The translations under genes and the position numbers were made by a program. A stretch of 35,681 bases of DNA from Gammaproteobacteria bacterium UBA6968 (GTDB taxonomy: Bacteria > Pseudomonadota > Gammaproteobacteria > Pseudomonadales > Azotimanducaceae), in contig DJYW01000083.1 of the NCBI GenBank assembly GCA_002450255.1, forward strand, positions 1-35,681, written 5' to 3'. Every line of letters begins with the position of its first letter. Positions within the stretch are counted from its first letter, which is position 1. The notes under the pieces were generated by a model. The model saw only the letters and a program-made list of their open reading frames with translations, did no database searches and had not been told where the DNA came from. Positions 15,778-23,726 of this stretch are shown here, piece by piece.

Positions 15778-15859
15778 TTCTTAGCTCCGAGATAGGACAA
15801 GTTAAGTTGGGTTTTCACCTCAAACACTTAACGCATTAACCAAACGGGCGAGACAAGTT

Positions 15860-16666
15860 ATGCAGCACGACGTATTCACAGACGACGGCATCCAAACGGC
15901 AGCACGAAAGCAGTCGCAAGTGCGAGCTGTTATTGTCATGAGCGTGCTCGGGGTGCTCACTTGTTTGAGTCCAGTCGCATGGACTGCGGAGGCCATTCCG
16001 GCATTCAACATTTTGGAAGCCAATGATGGCGGTACTGAGTACAGCCTGTCATTGCAGTTACTGATTCTGATGACCGTATTAGGGTTGTTGCCGTCGATCC
16101 TGATTCTCATGACCTCTTTTACCCGCATTATTATTGTTCTGTCGCTGCTGCGGCAGGCCATGGGCACTGCCCAAACGCCGCCGAATCAGGTGCTTGTCGG
16201 CATTGCTATTTTTCTTTCGCTTTTTGTCATGACCCCCGTCATTGAAAAAATCTATACGGACGCTTTTGAACCGGTACAGGCCGGCGAAATGTCCTTCGAG
16301 ACGGGTCTAAGCCGCGCGCGCGTGCCTTTGCAGGAGTTCATGCTGGGCCAGACTCGCGAGAAAGACATCTTGCTGTTTATGGATATGGCCGACACCGCAC
16401 CGGTCGAAAATATGGCAGACATTCCGTTCACGGTTTTGGTTCCCGCATTTATTACTTCGGAACTTAAAACCGCTTTCACCATCGGGTTTTTGATTTATAT
16501 CCCGTTTGTGATTATCGACCTGGTTGTCGCCAGCGTGCTGATGTCTATGGGCATGATGATGTTGTCACCGATGATGATTTCCCTGCCTTTTAAACTATTG
16601 CTGTTTGTGCTCGTTGACGGATGGGGGCTGATTACTGGTTCTCTCGTCGCGACCTTCATGAATTAG
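15860..16666 (+). CDS. fliP: Flagellar export gate protein FliP
   Basis: FliP forms the core ring of the type III export gate with FliQ and FliR. The 268-residue product has a signal-like N-terminus with a hydrophobic stretch (about 24-42, VIVMSVLGVLTCLSPVAWT). The family core includes LLPSILILMTSFTRIIIVLS, AMGTAQTPPNQVLVG and PFKLLLFVLVDGW. Four or so membrane segments are clear. It heads a new transcription unit because of the gene inserted after fliO. fliQ follows 8 bases after its stop. Confidence 0.96.
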   Translation: MQHDVFTDDGIQTAARKQSQVRAVIVMSVLGVLTCLSPVAWTAEAIPAFNILEANDGGTEYSLSLQLLILMTVLGLLPSILILMTSFTRIIIVLSLLRQAMGTAQTPPNQVLVGIAIFLSLFVMTPVIEKIYTDAFEPVQAGEMSFETGLSRARVPLQEFMLGQTREKDILLFMDMADTAPVENMADIPFTVLVPAFITSELKTAFTIGFLIYIPFVIIDLVVASVLMSMGMMMLSPMMISLPFKLLLFVLVDGWGLITGSLVATFMN

Positions 16667-16674
16667 GAGCCAAT

Positions 16675-16944
16675 GTGGAAACTTCTCTTGTAATGGATAT
16701 TGCGGTTGATTCGATGCGCGTGGCAGTTTTGGTTGCAGGCCCGGTTTTGGCGGCTGCGTTGTTATCCGGTGTATTGGTGGGTGTCCTGCAAGCGGCCACC
16801 TCAATTCAGGAAATGACCCTTAGTTTTATTCCTAAACTTGCCATAATCGGCATAACGCTTGTTATTTTTGGTGAATGGCAGCTGACAGTAATGGCTGAGT
16901 ATTTCGAAACCATTTTTGAGCGCGTTCGGGCCGTTACAAATTAG
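16675..16944 (+). CDS. fliQ: Flagellar export gate protein FliQ
   Basis: FliQ is a two-helix membrane protein of the export gate. GTG 16675 with GGAG 6 bases upstream gives 89 residues, the usual FliQ length; longer frames starting inside fliP are not needed. Two membrane segments (about 16-42 and 51-75) and the pattern GVLVGVLQAATSIQEMTLSF with FIPKL are typical. It lies between fliP and fliR. Confidence 0.95.
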   Translation: METSLVMDIAVDSMRVAVLVAGPVLAAALLSGVLVGVLQAATSIQEMTLSFIPKLAIIGITLVIFGEWQLTVMAEYFETIFERVRAVTN

Positions 16945-16946
16945 CT

Positions 16947-17720
16947 ATGAACGTTCTTATGATCGAAGTAATGGAGTTGCTGCACAGTTTTATGTGGCCT
17001 TTCGTTCGCGTGTCGGCTGTACTGGTGAGCGCACCCATATTTTCGACAACCTCATTAAATTTGCCGACCCGTATCGCGATTGGCGCAGTACTTACACTCT
17101 TACTTTTCCCCAATGTTGCCGTGCCGGACATCGATCCGTTCAGTTTTGGTGCTTTAGAAGGACTCTTCCATGAAGTGACAGTGGGCTTGCTTATGGGCGT
17201 AAGCCTTCAGGTGGTCACTGCGGCCATTATCCTTGCCGGCCAATCAATTGCGGGCGGCATGGGCCTAGGCATGGCCAATATGGTGGACCCCAATTTAGGC
17301 AACGTACCGACGGTATCTCAATTCTTGTTGATCATTTGTCTACTCGTCTTCCTGAGTTTGGGTGGTCATCTCATCCTGCTGACTATTTTGTCGGATAGTT
17401 TTACCTATATTCCTATTGCTCAAGGCATTTTGCAGGGAGACATGCTCGACCAATTTATCGCTTGGTCCGCGCAAATGTTTGTAGGCGCCGCCGCGTTAGC
17501 ACTCCCTATTATGATGGGGCTCTTAATGATTAATGTCTGTTTGGGCGTTATCTCACGTGCGTCACCTGCCTTAAATATTTTCGCCGTTGGTTTTCCGGCG
17601 CTGATTCCACTGGGTTTTGGCATGTTAATTGTCACTCTGTCAGTTTTGGTTGGACGTATTGAAGGTCTCTGGTTCGATGCGTTTCGTTATCTGCAAAGCG
17701 CATTAGGAATGACCGCATAG
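16947..17720 (+). CDS. fliR: Flagellar export gate protein FliR
   Basis: FliR completes the export gate and closes its channel. The 257-residue product is a multi-helix membrane protein with the family segment AGQSIAGGMGLGMANMVDP. Another conserved block around ISRASPALNIFAVGFP is followed by a C-terminal membrane helix. The ATG is 2 bases after the fliQ stop and no strong ribosome site is visible, which suggests coupled translation. Confidence 0.96.
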   Translation: MNVLMIEVMELLHSFMWPFVRVSAVLVSAPIFSTTSLNLPTRIAIGAVLTLLLFPNVAVPDIDPFSFGALEGLFHEVTVGLLMGVSLQVVTAAIILAGQSIAGGMGLGMANMVDPNLGNVPTVSQFLLIICLLVFLSLGGHLILLTILSDSFTYIPIAQGILQGDMLDQFIAWSAQMFVGAAALALPIMMGLLMINVCLGVISRASPALNIFAVGFPALIPLGFGMLIVTLSVLVGRIEGLWFDAFRYLQSALGMTA

Positions 17721-17729
17721 GGAGTCGTT

Positions 17730-18902
17730 ATGGCTGATGAAACTCAAGATGACAAAACTGAAGAACCTACCCAGAGGCGCATGGAGAAAGCGCGTGAGGA
17801 TGGCCAGGTGCTTAGGTCACAGGATGCAACCATGGCCGCGGTAACAATTATGGTCATTGCCGTGCTCTATTTCGGAGGATACTGGTTTGCAGATAGCTTA
17901 GTTGGCTTGTTTGAGGGGGCGCTTGCATTTGACACGATTTTTGCTCTGGAGCCCGCACTTGCGATTGGTCGGCTGGGAGACTTTCTCGGTTCTTCTCTGT
18001 TGTCGCTCGTGCCTTTGTTTGTATTGGCGATGATAACGGCAGTAGGCACCGCGGCGGCTATTGGCGGCTTTGTATTTTCTGGTAAGGCGGTCGCGCCAAA
18101 GTTCAGCAAGCTTAACCCGCTCAAAGGCATGGCTCGTATCTTTGGCTTAAAGGCATTGGTAGAGCTGATTAAAGCGGTGCTCAAGTTTTCGTTGGTAGGT
18201 TCTTTCGCAGGCGCTTTTCTCTACACGCATTTTGAAGACATGTTGATGATTGGTCAGGGTGACATCATCCAGGCTATCGGTGGCAGTATTGAGTTGGTGA
18301 TGAAAGGCGCGCTGATTACCTGCATGGCCTTGTTGGTGATTGCGGCTGTAGACATTACTTATCAGAGCTTCGACTTCATGAAAAAGCTGCGTATGACCAA
18401 ACAAGAAGTCCGCGATGAAATGAAGGACATACAGGGTCAGCCCGAGGTTCGGCAAAAGATTCGTCAGAAACAACGCGAAATGGCAGAGCAGCGGATGTTG
18501 GAAGACGTGCCATCGGCAGACGTAATCATTACCAATCCCCAGCACTTTTCTGTTGCTCTGAAATACGATATGGATACCGCGGACGCGCCGCGTGTCGTAG
18601 CCAAGGGTAAAGACTTTATGGCACTGCAAATCCGCAAAATTGCGAACGAGCATGAGGTTGAAATTTTCGAAGCACCGCCGCTCGCTCGCTCGCTTTACTT
18701 CACCACTGAAATTGGCGCCTTTATACCCGAGGCCTTGTTCTACTCGGTCGCACAAGTTATCGCATATGTGTATGGACTCAACAGCATGCAGCGCGGTGTC
18801 GAACCAGTTAAGCGACCACGACCAAAAGTGCCCAAGGGTATGCACTTTGATGAATTTGGTAATCAAGACAAGCCGTCTAAGGTCGGCAAGGAAGGGCAAT
18901 AA
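17730..18902 (+). CDS. flhB: Flagellar export switch protein FlhB with an NPQH cleavage motif
   Basis: FlhB controls the switch in export specificity together with FliK. The 390-residue product starts with the usual DDKTEEPTQRRMEKAREDGQ, has four membrane segments within about 33-210, and has a cytoplasmic C-terminal domain after a long charged linker. Self-cleavage normally occurs within NPTH. Here residues 269-272 read NPQH (in VIITNPQHFSVAL), keeping the Asn-Pro pair and the His. GGGAG precedes the ATG. The stop overlaps the next gene as TAATG. Confidence 0.96.
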   Translation: MADETQDDKTEEPTQRRMEKAREDGQVLRSQDATMAAVTIMVIAVLYFGGYWFADSLVGLFEGALAFDTIFALEPALAIGRLGDFLGSSLLSLVPLFVLAMITAVGTAAAIGGFVFSGKAVAPKFSKLNPLKGMARIFGLKALVELIKAVLKFSLVGSFAGAFLYTHFEDMLMIGQGDIIQAIGGSIELVMKGALITCMALLVIAAVDITYQSFDFMKKLRMTKQEVRDEMKDIQGQPEVRQKIRQKQREMAEQRMLEDVPSADVIITNPQHFSVALKYDMDTADAPRVVAKGKDFMALQIRKIANEHEVEIFEAPPLARSLYFTTEIGAFIPEALFYSVAQVIAYVYGLNSMQRGVEPVKRPRPKVPKGMHFDEFGNQDKPSKVGKEGQ

Positions 18903-20524
18903 TGAAAGCACAACGTACACAAACCGAACTGCTGGAATTGGGTAGCTTCAAACCCGAGCATCAGCGTATCAAGGACGAAGTCATGGATGCACTGCAACTC
19001 AGCGGTGAAACCCTGATTCTGGCAGGCCGGCAACCGACGCTCGTCTCGCTGTATTTGCAGCAGATTTTGGGACAGATTGAAAAGCGTAAAGGTGCGGAAG
19101 CAGCACCGCTGGTACGTCGTTTGCCTGCCGATCGCGAAGCGATAGTGAACGGATTGAATGCGCGTCTCGCCGAAATGAACGTCGCTGAAATTACGGCTTC
19201 TGGTAATGATCTGCCCTCGCTCACTAAAGAAATTTGGATTTATGAAAGCCTTAGTGCGTCCAAAGGCGAAGCGGTTTGTTTCGCCGCGCGCATGTTACGG
19301 CAGTTAAAGAAAGCCGGGGTTAGTCTTGTGGTTCTGGTCGTTCCGGGGGAAAGCAACACGCAAGCCGTGCGCGATTTAATGCACGGTTGCAGAGCTAAGC
19401 GTTGGGATTTATCTACGCCGAGTGAAATCGAATGTAGCAGCTACTACGCGAAAGCCAAGCTCCTGGGCCAAACGCAAACTATTCGGCAGATTTTCCGTGA
19501 AGCAGGCTTTCCTTTACCCGAACTGCGCGCACCAGAGGTTTTGGATCTACAGGCGCGGATTAGTCGGGCTAAGGTTGAGCAAAGCGTCTCGAGTAAAAAC
19601 CCTTTAAACGATGCGCCCAAGTCGGAGGTGCATCAAGGCGGTCAGGGTATTGTGCCAGTACTTGATTCAGAGCTATCGGTTGTACCGTTGCATGCGGCCC
19701 AAGCCAAAACGCGGCTTACCGACGATCCGGCAGAGCCGTTACCGCAACAAGGTAGTCAAATATTCTCTAAATCGAACCTCATTCAGGTTGCGGTTGGCTG
19801 CGTACTGATGGCGGTAGTGGTGGTCTTCCAAATTAGCGGCCCGCTGCAATTGGATGCGCTTTGGGCGGAAACCGAGACACCGGCTGCGGCGCCCTTACCA
19901 GCACCAGTGATCGCAGAGCCCGCATTGGTCGTTGCCACGACCGAAGCGACAACGGCTGAGCCCGCTCGCATTGCGTCGGCTGCACAGCTGCCAGAAGCAA
20001 CTGCGCCCGACACAGTGATGGCGAGCGATACAGAAGAGGATTTAAAAGCGTTGTTTGCGACACCGGTACCGGCAGAACCCGTGCAGCAGCCAGTCGCAAA
20101 AATCGCTGTCGCCGAAGCAAATACAAGTACTGTATTAGCTAACGATTCAACAGACATTGAGTCCCTAGAACCAGGCCTTAAAACTCCTGATCCGCTGCCG
20201 GGCAGTATTTCGGATAGTAGTGCCCTTGTTGCCCCAACGCAGGTGGTTGCTGCTACACCGCCCGTCAACAGCGCATTCTTGCAGCATGCTGCTTTTGGTC
20301 GGATAGAAGGTGCGTTAGTTTGGCAAGCAAGCAGCGGTCAAACAGAGGGCACTAAGATTTTTACTAAAGGAACAGCTCCGCGTCGGTTTGTCGTGGTGAG
20401 CGGTCCTTATGCCAGCCTGGATGTAGCCCGATCGGAACTGGCATCTAGCACAATAAGCGGCGGCGCTTTTGTCGTCAGCGCAGATCAACTCGGCGAAGAA
20501 GTCGTCGCAATGGCGAACCGTTAA
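18902..20524 (+). CDS. Bitopic membrane protein with a degenerate ATPase-like N-terminus and a SPOR-like C-terminus (DamX-like layout)
   Basis: I do not recognise this 540-residue protein as a known flagellar component. Residues ~15-190 resemble the AAA domain of ExeA/DamX-type proteins (SFKPEHQRIKDEVMDAL, then GETLILAGRQ, and a Walker-B-like strand AGVSLVVLVVPG), but the P-loop position reads AGRQPTLV, without GK[ST]. One membrane helix follows at about 294-313, then an Ala/Pro/Thr-rich periplasmic stretch. The end (about 490-535) looks like a SPOR domain (RRFVVVSGPYASLDVARSEL), which would bind peptidoglycan stripped of stem peptides. Its ATG overlaps the flhB stop and a GGAAGG precedes it, so it is probably translated with flhB. 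Function unknown; a link between export gate or basal body and the cell wall is a guess. Confidence 0.65.
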   Translation: MKAQRTQTELLELGSFKPEHQRIKDEVMDALQLSGETLILAGRQPTLVSLYLQQILGQIEKRKGAEAAPLVRRLPADREAIVNGLNARLAEMNVAEITASGNDLPSLTKEIWIYESLSASKGEAVCFAARMLRQLKKAGVSLVVLVVPGESNTQAVRDLMHGCRAKRWDLSTPSEIECSSYYAKAKLLGQTQTIRQIFREAGFPLPELRAPEVLDLQARISRAKVEQSVSSKNPLNDAPKSEVHQGGQGIVPVLDSELSVVPLHAAQAKTRLTDDPAEPLPQQGSQIFSKSNLIQVAVGCVLMAVVVVFQISGPLQLDALWAETETPAAAPLPAPVIAEPALVVATTEATTAEPARIASAAQLPEATAPDTVMASDTEEDLKALFATPVPAEPVQQPVAKIAVAEANTSTVLANDSTDIESLEPGLKTPDPLPGSISDSSALVAPTQVVAATPPVNSAFLQHAAFGRIEGALVWQASSGQTEGTKIFTKGTAPRRFVVVSGPYASLDVARSELASSTISGGAFVVSADQLGEEVVAMANR

Positions 20525-20541
20525 AACAAACGAGGTGAGTG

Positions 20542-21315
20542 ATGTTTGGGAAATTATTTGGCAAGAAAAAAGACGCCAAGGGAAAAGGTAAAAAAGGCGC
20601 CAAGGGTGCCGCCGCGGATACCGCCGCGGATAATGCTGCAAGCGCTCCAGCGGAGACCCCGGAACCGGCGCCTGCTGCTGCCGCGAAAAAGTCAGGAAAT
20701 GGAGATGCGGGCAAGTCTAAGCCTAAAGTCGAGGTTATCGACGCGATGGGTAATAGCGTTGCGGCGATGGTCACCGACATTGCAGAACAGCTGGCTAAAT
20801 CGCGCCGTTATTCGAATTTCGCAATGATTGTGCTTGCGGTAACGCTATTGAGCACCGGAGGTTACCTAGCCTTTATGTCTTATTCGCTGTCGAGCCGCCT
20901 GAATCAGGTAGACGAAACACTGACCGCATTGACCAGTCAATCGGTGGATCAGGAAGAGTCAAATTCCACGGTGTCAGAAATTAAGGACGAGTTGGTCAAG
21001 GTCGCTTCGGATTTAGCGGTTTTGAAAGAGCAGAGTGTGGCGCTTGACTCGGCCCCTACTTCTGCCACGGCCGAAAACGTCAAAGCGCTGACAGTGCTAA
21101 TAGAAAAGGTTGCTGCCGATCAGGCTGTCGCTATGCAACGCATTGAGACTCAAGGTGTGTCCAGCCAAGCAAACCCAGCGGTGCTGGGTGAAGTCAAACA
21201 ACTTAAGCGATCAGTGGAATCCATGCAGCAGGTCGTCGCCGATCTTTATACCATCGAAAAAGCACGTATCGCCGCAGAAATACAGGCACGGCGAGTTGCG
21301 CAACCAGCGAGCTGA
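20542..21315 (+). CDS. Unknown bitopic membrane protein with a charged low-complexity N-terminus and a periplasmic coiled coil
   Basis: I do not recognise this 257-residue protein. Residues 1-65 are low in complexity (Lys, Gly, Ala, Pro; starting MFGKLFGKKKDAKGKGKKGA) and probably cytoplasmic. One membrane helix lies at about 93-115 (FAMIVLAVTLLSTGGYLAFM). Residues ~120-250 are predicted mainly helical with coiled-coil heptads, ending in EKARIAAEIQARRVAQPAS. ATG 20542 follows AGGTGAGTG closely, making it the best start. It is 17 bases after the SPOR-like gene, so the two probably form one unit behind flhB. It may be a partner of that protein. Confidence 0.6.
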   Translation: MFGKLFGKKKDAKGKGKKGAKGAAADTAADNAASAPAETPEPAPAAAAKKSGNGDAGKSKPKVEVIDAMGNSVAAMVTDIAEQLAKSRRYSNFAMIVLAVTLLSTGGYLAFMSYSLSSRLNQVDETLTALTSQSVDQEESNSTVSEIKDELVKVASDLAVLKEQSVALDSAPTSATAENVKALTVLIEKVAADQAVAMQRIETQGVSSQANPAVLGEVKQLKRSVESMQQVVADLYTIEKARIAAEIQARRVAQPAS

Positions 21316-21354
21316 GCTTTAATGCGGGAAAACTAGATACATCCCCCAGCCGCC

Positions 21355-21370
21355 CTGTAAGATTAGCCAG
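21355..21370 (+). promoter_or_regulatory. Possible LexA (SOS) box before uvrD
   Basis: CTGTAAGATTAGCCAG fits the LexA half-site pattern CTGT-N8-ACAG except for C in place of A at the start of the right half. As I recall, the known E. coli uvrD box also ends in CCAG. It lies about 135 bases before the uvrD start. A single near match of 16 bases is weak evidence. Confidence 0.3.
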
Positions 21371-21505
21371 CAAGTACGGCTCATTCCTGTTTGGTTCTCT
21401 TGTCGAGATGCCAAGTAGAGTTTGAGGCCACGCACAACAGCGTCTTGGCAGGTAGGTTTCACCGCCTGGCAGAACAGGCAACTCCTTGCTGGATCGGGGA
21501 TCTAT

Positions 21506-23686
21506 TTGGATATCACTCACATCATTGACGGCCTCAATGAGCCGCAGCGTCATGCTGTATCAGCACCAGTAGGCAATAGCTTGGTGGTTGCGGGTGCGGG
21601 CAGCGGCAAAACGCGAGTGCTGGTGCATCGTATTGCGTGGCTGATCGATATAGAAAACGCGTCGCCGCAAAGCATATTGGCAGTCACCTTCACCAACAAG
21701 GCTGCCGCAGAATTGCGTGCGCGTACCGAAACGCTGCTTAATATCTCTGCCCGGAGTATGTGGGTCGGTACCTTCCATAGTCTGGCGCATCGCCTTTTAA
21801 GAATGCATTGGCAAGAAGCCAAGCTCCCGCAAAACTTTCAAATCATCGATACCGACGATCAGGTGCGCTTGCTCAAGCGCATCATGAAAAGCCTGGATAT
21901 CGATGAGAAAAAATGGCCGGCACGCCAAGCGGCGTGGTTTATCAATGGCCAAAAAGACGAAGGTCGCCGTGCGCATGAAGTGCCGCTCGGTGACGACCTT
22001 TATCAGCAGATTCACAAACGTATTTACACCGGCTACGAAGATGCCTGTGAACAAGGTGGGCTGGTTGACTTTGCCGAGCTGCTATTGCGCAGCCATGAGC
22101 TTTGGCTCAACGATTCTGAATTGTTGGCGCACTATCAGCGGCGCTTTCAGCATTTACTCGTCGATGAGTTTCAGGACACTAACACCATTCAATACGCCTG
22201 GTTGCGCGTGCTCGCGGGCCAGTCCAGCCATGTCATGGCGGTCGGTGATGACGATCAATCGATTTATGGCTGGCGCGGCGCAAAAATCGAAAACATCCAC
22301 CGATTTTCGCAGGATTTCGCGCCTGTCGAAACTGTGCGTTTAGAGCAGAACTACCGATCGACGCAAACCATTCTCGAAGCCGCTAACGGTTTGATTGAGA
22401 AAAATGCAGACCGATTGGGCAAGTCGCTGTGGAGTTCCGGTCCTGAAGGGGAGCAAATCAAAGTTTATTCGGGCTTCAACGATCTGGATGAAGCACGCTT
22501 CATGGTCGAGCGGATCGAACAGTGGCTCGAACAAGGCGGCAGCGCCGATGAGGCGGCGATCTTGTATCGCTCGAATGCGCAGTCGCGGGTAATTGAAGAA
22601 GCGTTGCTGCGTGCCAAGGTTCCGTATCAGATTTATGGCGGTCAGCGCTTTTTTGAGCGCGCGGAAATCAAGAATGCGCTGGGCTATATGCGCTTGCTGG
22701 AAGAGCGCCACACCGATACCGCCTTCGAACGAGTGGTGAACACGCCACCGCGTGGTATCGGTGATAAAACTCTAGAGACTGTTCGGCAGCTGGCTCGCGA
22801 GCGCGGGGTTTCAATGTGGCAGGCAGCTAAGGAAGGCATCAGCGATGGTGAACTCACCGGCCGTGCACAAACCGCGTTGCAGGGTTTTATCGCGTTGATC
22901 AATGATTTGGCTGAAGCTACCGCTGCTATGGAGTTGCATGAGCTGGCTGAACATTGCATTGAGGTCAGCGGTCTGATGGTCTACCACAGCCAGGAACGCG
23001 GCGAACGCGGCATGGCACGCAAAGAAAACCTGGAAGAATTGGTCGCGGCTTGTCGGCAGTTTTCCGGCGAAACGGTGATGCCTGTGTTGGACAGTGATCG
23101 TGCCGAAATGAGTATCCTGCAGGAATTCCTCGACCAAGTTGCACTGGATGCGGGCGACCGTCAGGCGGCGCAAGGTCCAAGCGTTCAGATGATGACCTTG
23201 CACTCGGCAAAAGGCCTGGAATTTCCTTTGGTCTTTTTAGGCGGTATGGAGGAAGGGTTGTTTCCGCATCGCATGTCGGCAGATGAACCTGGGCGGATGG
23301 AAGAGGAGCGTCGTCTTGCCTATGTCGGCATCACCCGCGCGATGCGTGAACTCTATTTAACCTATGCTGAGACGCGTCGGCTGCATGGGCAGGACAATTA
23401 CAATCGGCCCAGTCGGTTTCTGTTGGAGATTCCTCAGCATCTCATCTGTGAGGTGCGGATTAAAGGCAGCGTGCAAAGACCGATGTCATCCTTACAAGGG
23501 TTATATCAGGACGACCCCGGAGATACCGGGTTGCGTATGGGGCAACGGGTCCTGCATGGTAAATACGGCGAAGGCGTGGTGTTGCAATTCGAGGGCACTA
23601 GCGATCGCGCTAAAGTTGAAGTGAATTTTTCCGAAGGGTCCAAGTGGTTGATGGTGGCTTATGCGAACCTACAAGCGCTGGATTGA
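21506..23686 (+). CDS. uvrD: DNA helicase II UvrD
   Basis: UvrD is a 3'-to-5' superfamily 1 helicase used in nucleotide excision and mismatch repair. TTG 21506, 5 bases after GGGGA, gives 726 residues starting MDITHIIDGLNEPQRHAV, matching the UvrD N-terminus (MDVSYLLDSLNDKQREAV in E. coli). An ATG at 21422 would add 28 residues without similarity. Motifs are complete: Walker A AGAGSGKT near residue 32, DEFQDTN, GDDDQSIYGWRGA, LEQNYRST, LHSAKGLEFPLVFLGG and EEERRLAYVGITRA. The C-terminal Tudor-like part (GQRVLHGKYGEGVVLQFEG) is present. It follows the flagellar locus by 190 bases in the same direction. Confidence 0.95.
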   Translation: MDITHIIDGLNEPQRHAVSAPVGNSLVVAGAGSGKTRVLVHRIAWLIDIENASPQSILAVTFTNKAAAELRARTETLLNISARSMWVGTFHSLAHRLLRMHWQEAKLPQNFQIIDTDDQVRLLKRIMKSLDIDEKKWPARQAAWFINGQKDEGRRAHEVPLGDDLYQQIHKRIYTGYEDACEQGGLVDFAELLLRSHELWLNDSELLAHYQRRFQHLLVDEFQDTNTIQYAWLRVLAGQSSHVMAVGDDDQSIYGWRGAKIENIHRFSQDFAPVETVRLEQNYRSTQTILEAANGLIEKNADRLGKSLWSSGPEGEQIKVYSGFNDLDEARFMVERIEQWLEQGGSADEAAILYRSNAQSRVIEEALLRAKVPYQIYGGQRFFERAEIKNALGYMRLLEERHTDTAFERVVNTPPRGIGDKTLETVRQLARERGVSMWQAAKEGISDGELTGRAQTALQGFIALINDLAEATAAMELHELAEHCIEVSGLMVYHSQERGERGMARKENLEELVAACRQFSGETVMPVLDSDRAEMSILQEFLDQVALDAGDRQAAQGPSVQMMTLHSAKGLEFPLVFLGGMEEGLFPHRMSADEPGRMEEERRLAYVGITRAMRELYLTYAETRRLHGQDNYNRPSRFLLEIPQHLICEVRIKGSVQRPMSSLQGLYQDDPGDTGLRMGQRVLHGKYGEGVVLQFEGTSDRAKVEVNFSEGSKWLMVAYANLQALD

Positions 23687-23726
23687 GTCATTTGTATGTT
23701 GAGACAACCATGTGGAGCGAGCATCA

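Larger units (their letters stand above)
15524..15859. other. Divergent spacer between the transglycosylase gene and fliP
   Basis: These 336 bases hold a sigma-54 promoter for fliP and an AT-only inverted repeat (AAAATATT at 15732-15739 and AATATTTT at 15750-15757, 10-base loop) that overlaps a probable IHF site. No coding frame of note and no minus-strand promoter for the transglycosylase were recognised. Confidence 0.6.

Noticed and set aside
16621..16674. Longer FliQ starting inside fliP
   Set aside because: GTG 16675 has GGAG at good distance and gives the normal 89-residue FliQ.
21422..21505. N-terminal extension of UvrD from ATG 21422
   Set aside because: The 28 extra residues do not resemble UvrD, and TTG 21506 gives the expected N-terminus with a good ribosome site.
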